The position numbers were made by a program, and so were the translations under genes. From positions 3,782,001 through 3,846,000 of the forward strand of contig OW818676.1 of NCBI GenBank assembly GCA_942493235.1: DNA of 64,000 nt, given 5' to 3'. The DNA comes from ENR-C587 sp942493235. GTDB taxonomy: Bacteria; Bacteroidota; Ignavibacteria; Kapaibacteriales; UBA2268. Shown in pieces: positions 36,508-45,487 of the stretch; position 1 is the stretch's first letter; every line of letters starts with the position of its first letter. A model generated the notes under the pieces. It was not told the DNA's origin. It worked only from the letters and a program-made list of their open reading frames with translations, and made no database searches.

Positions 36508-37053
36508 AATTAATTCTCCGATTTTATTAAATAAATAAATACATATTGCCTATGCTTAGACAATAGTTAAATAGGTTGAAATTCGATCTAATAATAAAAG
36601 CCCGTTCGGAAAGGAATTCGCGAACATAAATGATTAACCTGTGGCTTTCGGAGGTTAATTAAGCTGTAAGTATAAGTTTAAGTACTGTTCTTCTCATATT
36701 TCTACTGTTAATATAATTTCAAGGTAAAGAGTAAAAAAGTGAATCAGTTCTTTACAAGTTTAGCTGGAAATTATTCGTCAATTAATCTAATTATATAGGT
36801 TGCAAAATTAAGAATTATATCCAAATTCTCAAAATATTTTATTATAGAAGTGGGTATGTTCATAATATTCAAGTATTATTGTCCAGTAAAAAATATAAAG
36901 CCACACACCACAGAGCTTTTTTCAGTATAATAATTTCAAATTTACAAGGCTGCTATTATCTTTTTAGTACGCAAATAAATATATTTAATTTTCGTCTATA
37001 AATATGCTTTAAGTGATTGAATTTTAATTTCAATAATTTAATAAGTTACTTCA
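36508..37053. other. Intergenic, no gene seen
   Basis: This 546-bp AT-rich stretch contains two weak inverted repeats, GTTCG..CGAAC near 36604-36625 and TTAACCT (36634-36640) with AGGTTAA (36652-36658). It must carry promoters for the divergent 36.0 and 37.05 kb genes. Nothing else is apparent. Confidence 0.5.
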
Positions 37054-37317
37054 ATGGAAACAGATAAACCAATAAGATTATCAAATCACGCTCTGATACA
37101 ATGTAAAGAACGCGGAGTGAGTACCGATGAAGTTATTGAAACAATTAGAAATGGGCCATACGAGCCGGCAAAGAATAACCGTTTTCAATGCAAACAAAAT
37201 TTTCAATATAATGATTTTTGGTTTGATTCGTTTTACCCAATTAAACAGGTATCGCCTGTTTTTGTGGAAGAGGAAAATGAAATTGTTGTTGTTACAGTTT
37301 ATAGCTATTACTTTTAG
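37054..37317 (+). CDS. DUF4258 protein (toxin-like)
   Basis: The protein has 87 aa matching DUF4258: 'IRLSNHALIQCKERGVSTDEVIETIRNG' with the conserved His and Arg, then 'FDSFYPIKQVSPVFVEEENEIVVVTVYSYY'. DUF4258 proteins often sit beside a small partner and resemble RelE/BrnT-type folds, so a toxin or mobile-element role is possible. The DUF2283 gene starts 9 bp after the stop; its AGGAG ribosome site overlaps this gene's stop codon, so the two are co-translated. Confidence 0.82.
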   Translation: METDKPIRLSNHALIQCKERGVSTDEVIETIRNGPYEPAKNNRFQCKQNFQYNDFWFDSFYPIKQVSPVFVEEENEIVVVTVYSYYF

Positions 37318-37326
37318 GAGATTGAA

Positions 37327-37545
37327 ATGAAAATAAGTTATGATAAAGAAGTTGACGCTGTTTATATTCAGCTGGTTGAAGGCGAACATCAGTGCCGTAC
37401 ACTAAGGCTAAATGATGATATAGCATTTAATATCGGCAAAGGAAAAAAACTTATTGGAATAGAAATTTTAGATGCCAGAGAAGTATTGGCAAATGGTGGA
37501 CTTCCGGACATTTTACTCGAAAATATCCAATTACAAACAGCATAA
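37327..37545 (+). CDS. DUF2283 protein (partner of DUF4258)
   Basis: The protein has 72 aa with the DUF2283 pattern: 'MKISYDKEVDAVYIQLVEGEH', 'DDIAFNIGKGKKLIGIEILDAREVL'. AGGAG lies 6 bases before ATG. DUF2283 proteins commonly follow DUF4258 genes in bacteria and cyanobacteria, in an antitoxin-like position. There is no direct evidence of toxin neutralisation here. Confidence 0.85.
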   Translation: MKISYDKEVDAVYIQLVEGEHQCRTLRLNDDIAFNIGKGKKLIGIEILDAREVLANGGLPDILLENIQLQTA

Positions 37546-37828
37546 ATTCGTAATTGAATGAACTTCACCTACACCCTGCTCAAGGTTTGTTCGAAAGTAA
37601 AAAGTCGGAAGTATGAAAATCATCCGTCATCTAAACTTTTAAATCCTATTGACATCTGAGTTTGCATATAATTAATACCTTATATAAAATCACATCAATA
37701 ATATTTGACGAATACCAATAAATATTATTTATAGGGTATTGGATTTGTCAAGATGTAGATATTCTTGATTTTGAACTTTATTTGTTTTCAAATATTGATA
37801 AATTATTCTATCTGTAATCTCTTCCATA

Positions 37829-39487
37829 TCAGTTTAATTCACTATATTTGTATGGGAAGCTTTCTAAATATTTTCTGATTTTTTCTTCTGATAATTCTTT
37901 ACCATTTTCTAAATAATTTTCGTAAAAGTGAAAAATACGCGAATTGTTAAAAGGTCTTAAAATAATTTTTATATTTTCCTCTTTGGCTGATAATTGAGCG
38001 GCAATATCAGTTTTATCTTCATCATTAATAGTAACTGCATCACAAAAGTAATGAACATGTCCTAAATTAACATTTGTTTCGAACAAATTTTCTTCTAAAT
38101 CATCATAAGATTGATAATATGAAATAGAACCAAATTTGTCAATTTCTTCCAAAAACTCATTAGTTTTTTTGGAATCTAATTCTATATTCCACCACTGAAA
38201 ATCTTCACATAACAACATATTACCTCTTATTAGATGACCAATCTTCTTTATCTTGAAGATTTCTTCATCCGTAATATTTCTATCTGGTAGTGGGAAATTC
38301 AAACTTAACTTGAACTGAATAAAGTTTAGTAATTCAAGAACAATAATAAATTCATTGACATAAACATTTTCTGGTTTAGGCTGACTATCTTGTATCAATA
38401 TGGTATTATTAGTAAATTTATCAATAACTGTTAAAATTCCACCTTTTGTAGTTGCTTGCAGGAATTTAAACCCCTTTAATATTTCATTAACAGAATAACC
38501 CCATCTATTGATTGATATTGAAATACTTATCTGGTTGGTTTCATGAAATGCTGTTATTGTCAAATGATAAGGATTATTTTGATTTTTATTAGAAACAATG
38601 GTTTTGCCGTCAAGATTATTTTCTTCAAAAAAAATAATATTATCAAGAAGAAATTCATTTGCTTGGTAATCTATAAATTTTACTACTGTATTTCTTACCT
38701 GTTTTAATGGTATAATTTGAATACCTTCAGTGTTTTTACCAAAATTCATAGCATTTTTAAGGAAATCACAAGCTTCTATTCCATTCATCATACCTTTTGA
38801 GAAGAATATTGGTTTTTTTATTAGTGAAGGATTTGAAACAATATCTTGAATGTGAATACCATCAATGACTAAATCCTTTGGAAATGTCAATCTAAAAGTC
38901 AATGGCTCTTTTTTATCAGCTAATTCATGTTTTGGTTCAGGATAGAAAAACACTGTATTACCAGATGTATGATGTCCGACACGCCAGTTTGGGCTAATAT
39001 TATCTAAAATATTTAAAGCTTCTAAAATTTTCGAAGTTGGATTTGATAGTTTTTTCAAATAGTTCCAAATTGGTTCTATTGCAGTTCTGTTTAATTCTTG
39101 GCTAAGTGGTATCTCTATTTTCCAATTAATTTTAGTTTTTTTAATAGTTGCTTTGTTTAAAAACTGCCAATAAGTATGTTTATTATCTGGTAAATAAGCG
39201 ATTAAAATTACTGGCAATGAATGCTTAGTCCAATAATCATAATGAGTATTATTAAAATAATATACTAATGAACTCTGTTTTATTTTAAAATGACTTTCCC
39301 CAGACTTTATTTGCACACCAAAAATTATTCCTTTTGGCACTCCTTCTTCTACTATCTCAATATGAGCATCTATCCCCATATCTGCAATAGATTGTTCTCT
39401 AAATATCCATTTAAATTCAGTATCTATTATGCTTGAAACTGCACTTACTCCCATTCTTTCAGTAGAGTTGTATCTCGGTTTAGCCAT
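37829..39487 (-). CDS. DUF4365 protein, nuclease-like N-terminus
   Basis: The protein has 552 aa from ATG 39487. The N-terminal about 150 residues are a DUF4365 domain: 'RMGVSAVSSIIDTEFKWIFREQSIADMGIDAHIEIVE' followed by 'FGVQIKSGESHF'. The D..x(n)..QxK arrangement is that of a PD-(D/E)XK nuclease-like fold. The remaining 400 residues are an unassigned mix, including 'GHVHYFCDAVTI'. DUF4365 proteins are frequent in defence islands. A second gene of unknown function lies upstream on the same strand, so a two-gene system is possible. Confidence 0.78.
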   Translation of the reverse strand: MAKPRYNSTERMGVSAVSSIIDTEFKWIFREQSIADMGIDAHIEIVEEGVPKGIIFGVQIKSGESHFKIKQSSLVYYFNNTHYDYWTKHSLPVILIAYLPDNKHTYWQFLNKATIKKTKINWKIEIPLSQELNRTAIEPIWNYLKKLSNPTSKILEALNILDNISPNWRVGHHTSGNTVFFYPEPKHELADKKEPLTFRLTFPKDLVIDGIHIQDIVSNPSLIKKPIFFSKGMMNGIEACDFLKNAMNFGKNTEGIQIIPLKQVRNTVVKFIDYQANEFLLDNIIFFEENNLDGKTIVSNKNQNNPYHLTITAFHETNQISISISINRWGYSVNEILKGFKFLQATTKGGILTVIDKFTNNTILIQDSQPKPENVYVNEFIIVLELLNFIQFKLSLNFPLPDRNITDEEIFKIKKIGHLIRGNMLLCEDFQWWNIELDSKKTNEFLEEIDKFGSISYYQSYDDLEENLFETNVNLGHVHYFCDAVTINDEDKTDIAAQLSAKEENIKIILRPFNNSRIFHFYENYLENGKELSEEKIRKYLESFPYKYSELN

Positions 39488-39759
39488 AATTATTTTATTT
39501 AATATATTTTAAAAGAAGTATTACTTAATCTACTCACTTACAACTTCCAAATACCTCAACTTGAAATGCTATAATTAGGAAAACAGTTTAAGTTTTAGTA
39601 CTGTTAAATTATTCTTCAAACTTTGATTTACATCTACATTTTATTATTCTACTATAACGAATATTCCCCCAAAATATTATTAATTTTGAACAGAAACACT
39701 TAATAACTTATAAAATTCAAAAAAATCAAAACTCTTCTGTTGAACCACATTATCTTCTT

Positions 39760-40536
39760 TCATAGTATCACATCTGGATATTCATCAGACTTAGTATTTT
39801 TTAATATCCTATAATCTGAAATCTTCTCAAATTCTGTTTTGTAATAAAAAAATCTATAATAAAGTTGATTTTTACTTTTCTCTGATATCTTGTCTAAACT
39901 AAAGAATGTCATTCTCTCGTTTTTTGCTTTATCTGAGAATTTTAAATAATCCATTAAATCTATTGCAAATGATTTAATTTTATCGAATATATAATTAAAT
40001 TCGACATTGTTATTTTCTGAGAGTTTAAAATACTTCTCGAATCTTCCATTATTTATTGGTGACCAATGTAATATGTTTTCGTTGTCAATTTTGAAATTTA
40101 CATTGTTTTTTAGTAGCTTGGCTGTAGATTTCGTAGTAATTATATATAAGCTATTGGGAGCTAATTTGAATAGCTTGATTTCCTCATTAAGCAATGGATA
40201 CCAATTCAAATAATCTCTACCATTTTTTTTATTTGCAACTAATGCCTTTAAAGGTCTTTTGGAAATATCTGTAAAATGATAATCAAAATTCTTATCACAT
40301 AAAAAATGATAAAAGCAATAATGTAATAAAAAATTAGTAATTGAGTTTAAAAACTCAATTTTATGTTGAAGTTTATCTTCAAATATTTTCGGCTCTAATC
40401 CAATTAAACAAAATTTAGGATTTTGTGAAAAATATGGATTAGGAACATAAACAGATAAATTGTTTGAAGATGCTAAAATTCTAAATTTCTCTTCAAGCTC
40501 TTTATAATCGGTAGTTTTTTCAGGTGCACTTTTCAT
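39760..40536 (-). CDS. Unrecognised protein; faint uracil-DNA-glycosylase-like pattern
   Basis: The protein has about 258 aa from ATG 40536 with GGAG 7 bases upstream. Motifs in order are 'YFSQNPKFCLIGLEPKIFED', 'YHFTDISKRPLKALV', 'NSLYIITTKSTAKLL' and 'ILHWSPINNGRFEKYF'. This order recalls the UDG superfamily (G-x-P-G loop, T/N motif, His-Pro-Ser motif), but the key residues are not conserved, so the link is weak. No signal peptide or membrane segment. It lies 270 bp upstream of the DUF4365 gene on the same strand, between that gene and the guaA fragment. Confidence 0.7.
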   Translation of the reverse strand: MKSAPEKTTDYKELEEKFRILASSNNLSVYVPNPYFSQNPKFCLIGLEPKIFEDKLQHKIEFLNSITNFLLHYCFYHFLCDKNFDYHFTDISKRPLKALVANKKNGRDYLNWYPLLNEEIKLFKLAPNSLYIITTKSTAKLLKNNVNFKIDNENILHWSPINNGRFEKYFKLSENNNVEFNYIFDKIKSFAIDLMDYLKFSDKAKNERMTFFSLDKISEKSKNQLYYRFFYYKTEFEKISDYRILKNTKSDEYPDVIL

Positions 40537-40663
40537 ATTTACTCCAAATATCAAATTATTTATTGTTGAACACTCATACTTACATTACTAAAACATACTT
40601 TTTACGAATTACGATAAAAGAATATCACTCTTAATCGTAATTCGTAATTACTAATTGAATGTA

Positions 40664-40718
40664 CTATAGTTCCCGGAGGCTTGCCGGTAATATCATAGAC
40701 TACTCGGTTGATGCCACG
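40664..40718 (-). repeat. 55-bp copy of the guaA 3' end (att-like scar)
   Basis: This segment matches 41789-41843 inside guaA at 54 of 55 positions (one G/A difference). It encodes part of the last 22 codons of GuaA but lacks the final four (no IEWE end). The two copies are direct repeats and bracket the lipoprotein gene, a 1.07-kb unit. The guaA 3' end is a known integration site for genomic islands. Confidence 0.9.
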
Positions 40719-40771
40719 TATTCATAATTGATACTATATTTAAATATTACAATATTTAATTGAGTATAACT

Positions 40772-41653
40772 TTAGTAATTAAGATATTCGATTTTGTACC
40801 TCGTTTTACCGAAATCTGGATTTATATATCCAATAATATTATTGTTAGAGTCAAAAATAAACCTATCAATTTGTTCTTGTTGTATTCTATATCCTTTATA
40901 CATTACCCAGTTCACAACTTTGGTATTACTTGTGTCACTATTATTCTTTGAATAGGAAACCTGATTAATAATATTTCCATCATTATCATAGTGATATTCC
41001 GATACATACCCGCTGCTTGTATCCTTTCCCGATATAACATAAATTAACTCTTTTTTGTCATTATAGCGTCTGAACACTTTACTAACCGAAGCTGAAGTAA
41101 TACTCGAATCAATTTGTAATGTACATAGCCCATTTGAATTATAAAAATATTGACTAATTCTATGAAGGATATTTCCTTCATAAATATCTAACTTAACTAA
41201 GTTATCTCCTTCGCGGATATAAATCCCCGAAGTGGATTTATTTGAAGATGAATAAGAGTCAAAAAAATATTTATAGAGATAATTGCCATTATCATATTCA
41301 GCACGAGAAATCGCAAAATTGGTAGAATCATTTGAATATTCAATATTTTTTATTATGCAACCATATTTATACAATGGCAATGGAACGTTAGACCGTTCTT
41401 GTACAAGTAAGCTTTGATAATTTACTTTACCAAACATTTTGCTAAAGAATCTTGTTGGATACCCATCTACATCTCCATCAAAAAAATATTCAGAGTTTTT
41501 GACGAAATCGTTTGTGTCGCCCGTATGTGATTCATAAATAGTTATCTTCATTTTATTAAACGAATTGTTATTACCATTTGCTCCATTATCATCACACGAA
41601 GAAATTGCCATCAAGCATATCAAACTTAAAAAATAATAAAAGGAAATCTTCAT
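40772..41653 (-). CDS. Lipoprotein of unknown function
   Basis: The protein has 293 aa from ATG 41653 with a lipoprotein signal: MKISFYYFLSLICLMAISSC, with the lipobox Cys at about residue 20. The mature part is a long set of beta strands resembling YD/RHS-like repeat text ('GNYLYKYFFDSYSSSN', 'YHYDNDGNIINQVSYS', 'DSNNNIIGYINPDFGKTRYKIEYL'). It is probably anchored to the outer membrane. It lies between guaA and a duplicated fragment of guaA's 3' end, so it may be island cargo. Confidence 0.85.
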   Translation of the reverse strand: MKISFYYFLSLICLMAISSCDDNGANGNNNSFNKMKITIYESHTGDTNDFVKNSEYFFDGDVDGYPTRFFSKMFGKVNYQSLLVQERSNVPLPLYKYGCIIKNIEYSNDSTNFAISRAEYDNGNYLYKYFFDSYSSSNKSTSGIYIREGDNLVKLDIYEGNILHRISQYFYNSNGLCTLQIDSSITSASVSKVFRRYNDKKELIYVISGKDTSSGYVSEYHYDNDGNIINQVSYSKNNSDTSNTKVVNWVMYKGYRIQQEQIDRFIFDSNNNIIGYINPDFGKTRYKIEYLNY

Positions 41654-41777
41654 AGTTTATCTTTCGAAAATTTTATAATTCATTGTCAAAATTGAAAAAT
41701 ATAATTCAATTCAATTTAATTGTTGTTTCAAAACATTTAATCATCAAGATTGTAAGTTTTATACAAATCTATAATCT

Positions 41778-43310
41778 TTACTCCCACTCTATAGTTCCCG
41801 GAGGCTTGCCGGTAATATCATAGACTACTCGATTGATGCCACGAACTTCATTGACTATGCGGCTACTCATCTTGGATAATACTTCATAAGGCATCGGGAA
41901 CCAGTCGGCGGTCATTCCGTCCACGCTGGTAACGGCACGTAAGGCACAAGTGTTTTCATAAGTACGTTCATCGCCCATTACGCCTACACTGCGTACCGGT
42001 AATAATACAGCAAATGCTTGCCAGATATTATCATAAAGACCGGCATTGCGGATTTCTTCAATATATATAGCGTCGGCTTTTTGTAAAGTGTCGATTTTAT
42101 CGCGAGTGATTTCGCCCAATATTCTGATACCCAGCCCCGGACCCGGAAACGGATGACGATTGACAAACCAGTCGGGTACACCGAGTTCACGTCCAACGGC
42201 ACGAACTTCATCTTTGAATAATTCACGGAATGGCTCTAATAATTTAAGACCCATTTTCTCCGGCAGTCCGCCTACATTATGATGTGATTTAATAACTACG
42301 GACGGACCTTTAACCGAAACCGATTCGATTACATCAGGATATAGAGTTCCCTGAGCAAGCCATTTGGCATTATTAAATCTTTTAGCGGCTACATCAAACA
42401 AATCAATAAAAGATTTACCGATAATTTTACGTTTTTGCTCGGGGTCGCTTACTCCCTCAAGTCTGCCGAGAAATGTTTCGGTACCGTCGATTAATTCGAT
42501 AGACATTTTAAAATGTTTGTCGAAAAGTTCCATCAATCTTGAACTCTCATTTAGACGCATTAGTCCGGTATCTATATGAATACAGTGCAATTTATCACCG
42601 ATTGCTTTATGCAATAGTACAGCCAAAACAGTGGAATCAACCCCACCGGATAATGCACAAATCACTTCATTATCTCCAACCATTTCTTTGAGCTTTGCTG
42701 TAGCAGAGTCAATAAATGAATGTGCGTCCCAAGTGTCAACGCAACCGCAAATATTTCTAACAAAGTTTTTCAGAATTGTGTTTCCTTCATCTGTGTGATG
42801 AACTTCCGGATGGAACTGCACACCGAATACTTTTTTGTCAATTGAGCGAACAGCACAGATAGGAGCATTATCGGTATGAGCGATTATTTCATAGCCTTCG
42901 GGAGCTTGAGTAAGTGAATCGCCGTGGCTCATCCATACAGTAGTTTTTGTATTTACATTTGCAAAGAGGTCGCTATGGTCGTCTATTTGCAATTCTGCAC
43001 GACCATATTCACGGTGAGCGGCTTTATCAACAGCACCATTGTTTTTGTAAGCAATTAATTGAAGTCCGTAACAGATACCAAGCACCGGAACATCTAATTT
43101 AGCAGGGTTAAACTCGGTATGAGGTGCACCATCGGCATAAACGCTTGAAGGACCACCGGAGAGGATAATACCTTTTGGAGCTTGAGCTTTTAGTTCCTTT
43201 TCGCTAATTGTAAAAGGAAATATTTCGGCATAAACGCCGGCTTCGCGAACTTTACGGGCAATCACCTGAGTATATTGAGACCCGAAATCAAGAATGATAA
43301 TTTTTTCCAT
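41778..43310 (-). CDS. guaA: GMP synthase (glutamine-hydrolysing)
   Basis: The protein has 510 aa, the usual length. The class I glutamine amidotransferase domain comes first: 'IIILDFGSQYTQVIARKVRE', 'GICYGLQLIAY' (catalytic Cys), 'GVQFHPEVHHTDEG' (His and Glu). The ATP-pyrophosphatase domain follows with the PP-loop 'CALSGGVDSTVLAVLLHKAIG', and the C-terminal dimerisation domain ends 'GKPPGTIEWE'. It makes GMP from XMP, glutamine and ATP. ATG 43310 is the only sensible start. Its 3' end is partly duplicated at 40664-40718. Confidence 0.98.
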   Translation of the reverse strand: MEKIIILDFGSQYTQVIARKVREAGVYAEIFPFTISEKELKAQAPKGIILSGGPSSVYADGAPHTEFNPAKLDVPVLGICYGLQLIAYKNNGAVDKAAHREYGRAELQIDDHSDLFANVNTKTTVWMSHGDSLTQAPEGYEIIAHTDNAPICAVRSIDKKVFGVQFHPEVHHTDEGNTILKNFVRNICGCVDTWDAHSFIDSATAKLKEMVGDNEVICALSGGVDSTVLAVLLHKAIGDKLHCIHIDTGLMRLNESSRLMELFDKHFKMSIELIDGTETFLGRLEGVSDPEQKRKIIGKSFIDLFDVAAKRFNNAKWLAQGTLYPDVIESVSVKGPSVVIKSHHNVGGLPEKMGLKLLEPFRELFKDEVRAVGRELGVPDWFVNRHPFPGPGLGIRILGEITRDKIDTLQKADAIYIEEIRNAGLYDNIWQAFAVLLPVRSVGVMGDERTYENTCALRAVTSVDGMTADWFPMPYEVLSKMSSRIVNEVRGINRVVYDITGKPPGTIEWE

Positions 43311-43423
43311 ATTTTTATTTTATATATTAGTTGATAATTTTTTGAATTAATTACAGTTTTAAAAAAGGCTTATCAATGTTTTAGTCTGATATTCAGCCAA
43401 TCGCTTTATAATTTCTTGTTTTG

Positions 43424-45487
43424 TCATATTATATCATTACCATTGTTTTTTAATTTTATTACAAGTTCATCATCTGTTTCGCATTTTTCTAAGATTTTTT
43501 GGATTCTCAGTACAATGGTTTGTGCTCCTAAATTTGATTCTATAAAATATGATTGTGAAATTTGTAAAGCACGAAGTAGCTTTTCAGGATTTTGTGTCAG
43601 TTTTAAAGTATCTCTTAATTCTGTAGCCATAAACATGTGTGGCTCTCTCTCAAACATTATACTTGCAACAATTTTATAAAGCTGTTGCCAGCTTAGACTT
43701 AAATGCTTTTCTTCAAAAAACTTAATATAATCTATACTTCGATTGGTAACATCAGAAGGAACAATATCTAAAATATCAATTTCATCTTCATTAGAATCTA
43801 AAGTATCAATAACTAAATTAGGATACTTCCATATTTCAATAAATCTTGATTTTATCCATTCTAATCTCAGATAATAAGAATTTAAATTCCAATGTTCAAA
43901 TTCTGATAATAATCTATTAAGCCCCAATTTGCTGTATTTATAACCTTTTTCTAATAGCTCTCTTTTTTTGTCAAATGTATAATTGCTCAACTCTTTATTA
44001 AAGACTGAAAGAGTAAGATTAGCACAAGTGTTTACCAAAGATTTCATTTCATTATAGTCATCACCGAGATTTTCTTTCCATTCCATAGTAGGAGTTTGTG
44101 GAAAAATATGCTCTATTGTAAAATCTTGATTTCCTTCAATAACGAATTTTTCTCTTTTCCCATGATTTTCTAATCTTTCTAAAAAATAAGTACGATTTTT
44201 TGCTTGAATATTGTACATATCCTTTGATGACAGTTCCTTAAATACTTCTTCATTTGTAGGAAATTTGCCAGATACTTTCTTTGATATCAATACTCTTTCA
44301 ATTGAAGTTAAATAGTCATCTTTCTCAACATAATTATATAAATCCATAAATATTTTATTCAAAGCATTGGTTGGTAATCCAACAATAAAACGTCTCCAGA
44401 CGTATGACTGAATCAATTCGAGAACATCACAAAAGAGTTTAGATTCAATTATCCCATCAAAATAATCTTTATATACTTGCATTAAAAAAGGATAAGCAAC
44501 ATTTATCTGTAATTTATTAATTAAATACAAATTCTCTCTAATCGAAAGATTTGTTTCTTTAGAGTTATTAATAAGTCTCGAGAATGGTTCAGAGAAATTC
44601 TTTAAATCGTGGAGAACATTTATTAGTTGAGCGTCATTTTGAAATATATAATTTTCTTTAAATTCTTCGTAAACTTTATCTTTGTTTGGAATTTTTTTAA
44701 ATTTCAAAGTAAGATAATCTCTTATAAAATCACTTACTCTACTATTTTTACTAACAATTTCCATACAATTATCTTCGATTGGCTTCCAATACTTTGTATA
44801 AATATCGTTTTGCTCTCTGTCATTTAATCCCATTAGAATATAGTTTCTAATTAAATCGGCAGGGCTTAAATCTAATCCTGTTGAATTTAAACTTTGAAAT
44901 ATTTTCTGAGGGTCATCTTTTCCTTTTTCTAAAGCAACTTCGATAAATACTAATTTTTGCAATCCAAACAAGACAGTTTCTATATCATCTGCCTTGATAT
45001 TATCGTAGAAATATTTATAATTTTCAATAATACGCGAAAACTCTTGAAAATCAGAAAGACTATTATTTATTATGGAAGTTAAAGCTAAATCATCTTTTTT
45101 TATTGGTCTTAATTTTATTTTTTCGGTAGTTTCAAGGTCTTCATTAATCAAGAATTTTCTTTTTATACTATCTGCTTGCTTTTCATTTCCGCTTTCAAGG
45201 GCACGATTATACAAAGCAGAAAATATCAAAGTTATCGTAGTAAGTCTCTGTTGTCCATCTATGATTGTCAATTTTGAAGGGGTTATCAAAACGCCTGTGT
45301 GCAGATATACAATACTACCTACGAAATGAGATTCAACTTTTTTATTCATTCCTGCTTGGATGATGTCATATAGTAATTGTTTACATTGTTCATTTTTCCA
45401 ATCATAGTTTCTTTGATAAACTGGAATAATAAATTGAGTGTCCTGCTGTTGAATAAACTTAAATATTGAGTTTTGCTTAGCTTCCAT
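43424..45487 (-). CDS. DUF262/DUF1524 protein, GmrSD-like type IV restriction enzyme
   Basis: The protein has 687 aa from ATG 45487. The N-terminal DUF262 (GmrS-like, ParB/Srx-related nucleotide-binding) domain shows 'IIPVYQRNYDWKNEQCKQLLYDI', 'FVGSIVYLH' and 'LTIIDGQQRLTTITLIFSAL'. The C-terminal GmrD-like DUF1524 nuclease domain has 'FTIEHIFPQTPTMEW' (His-Xaa-Xaa-Pro HNH-type motif) and 'CANLTLSVFNKELSNYTFDKKREL'. About 120 further residues follow. Single-chain GmrSD enzymes cleave glucosylated hydroxymethylcytosine DNA of phages; whether this one does is inferred. Next to guaA at the edge of the accessory block. Confidence 0.88.
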   Translation of the reverse strand: MEAKQNSIFKFIQQQDTQFIIPVYQRNYDWKNEQCKQLLYDIIQAGMNKKVESHFVGSIVYLHTGVLITPSKLTIIDGQQRLTTITLIFSALYNRALESGNEKQADSIKRKFLINEDLETTEKIKLRPIKKDDLALTSIINNSLSDFQEFSRIIENYKYFYDNIKADDIETVLFGLQKLVFIEVALEKGKDDPQKIFQSLNSTGLDLSPADLIRNYILMGLNDREQNDIYTKYWKPIEDNCMEIVSKNSRVSDFIRDYLTLKFKKIPNKDKVYEEFKENYIFQNDAQLINVLHDLKNFSEPFSRLINNSKETNLSIRENLYLINKLQINVAYPFLMQVYKDYFDGIIESKLFCDVLELIQSYVWRRFIVGLPTNALNKIFMDLYNYVEKDDYLTSIERVLISKKVSGKFPTNEEVFKELSSKDMYNIQAKNRTYFLERLENHGKREKFVIEGNQDFTIEHIFPQTPTMEWKENLGDDYNEMKSLVNTCANLTLSVFNKELSNYTFDKKRELLEKGYKYSKLGLNRLLSEFEHWNLNSYYLRLEWIKSRFIEIWKYPNLVIDTLDSNEDEIDILDIVPSDVTNRSIDYIKFFEEKHLSLSWQQLYKIVASIMFEREPHMFMATELRDTLKLTQNPEKLLRALQISQSYFIESNLGAQTIVLRIQKILEKCETDDELVIKLKNNGNDII

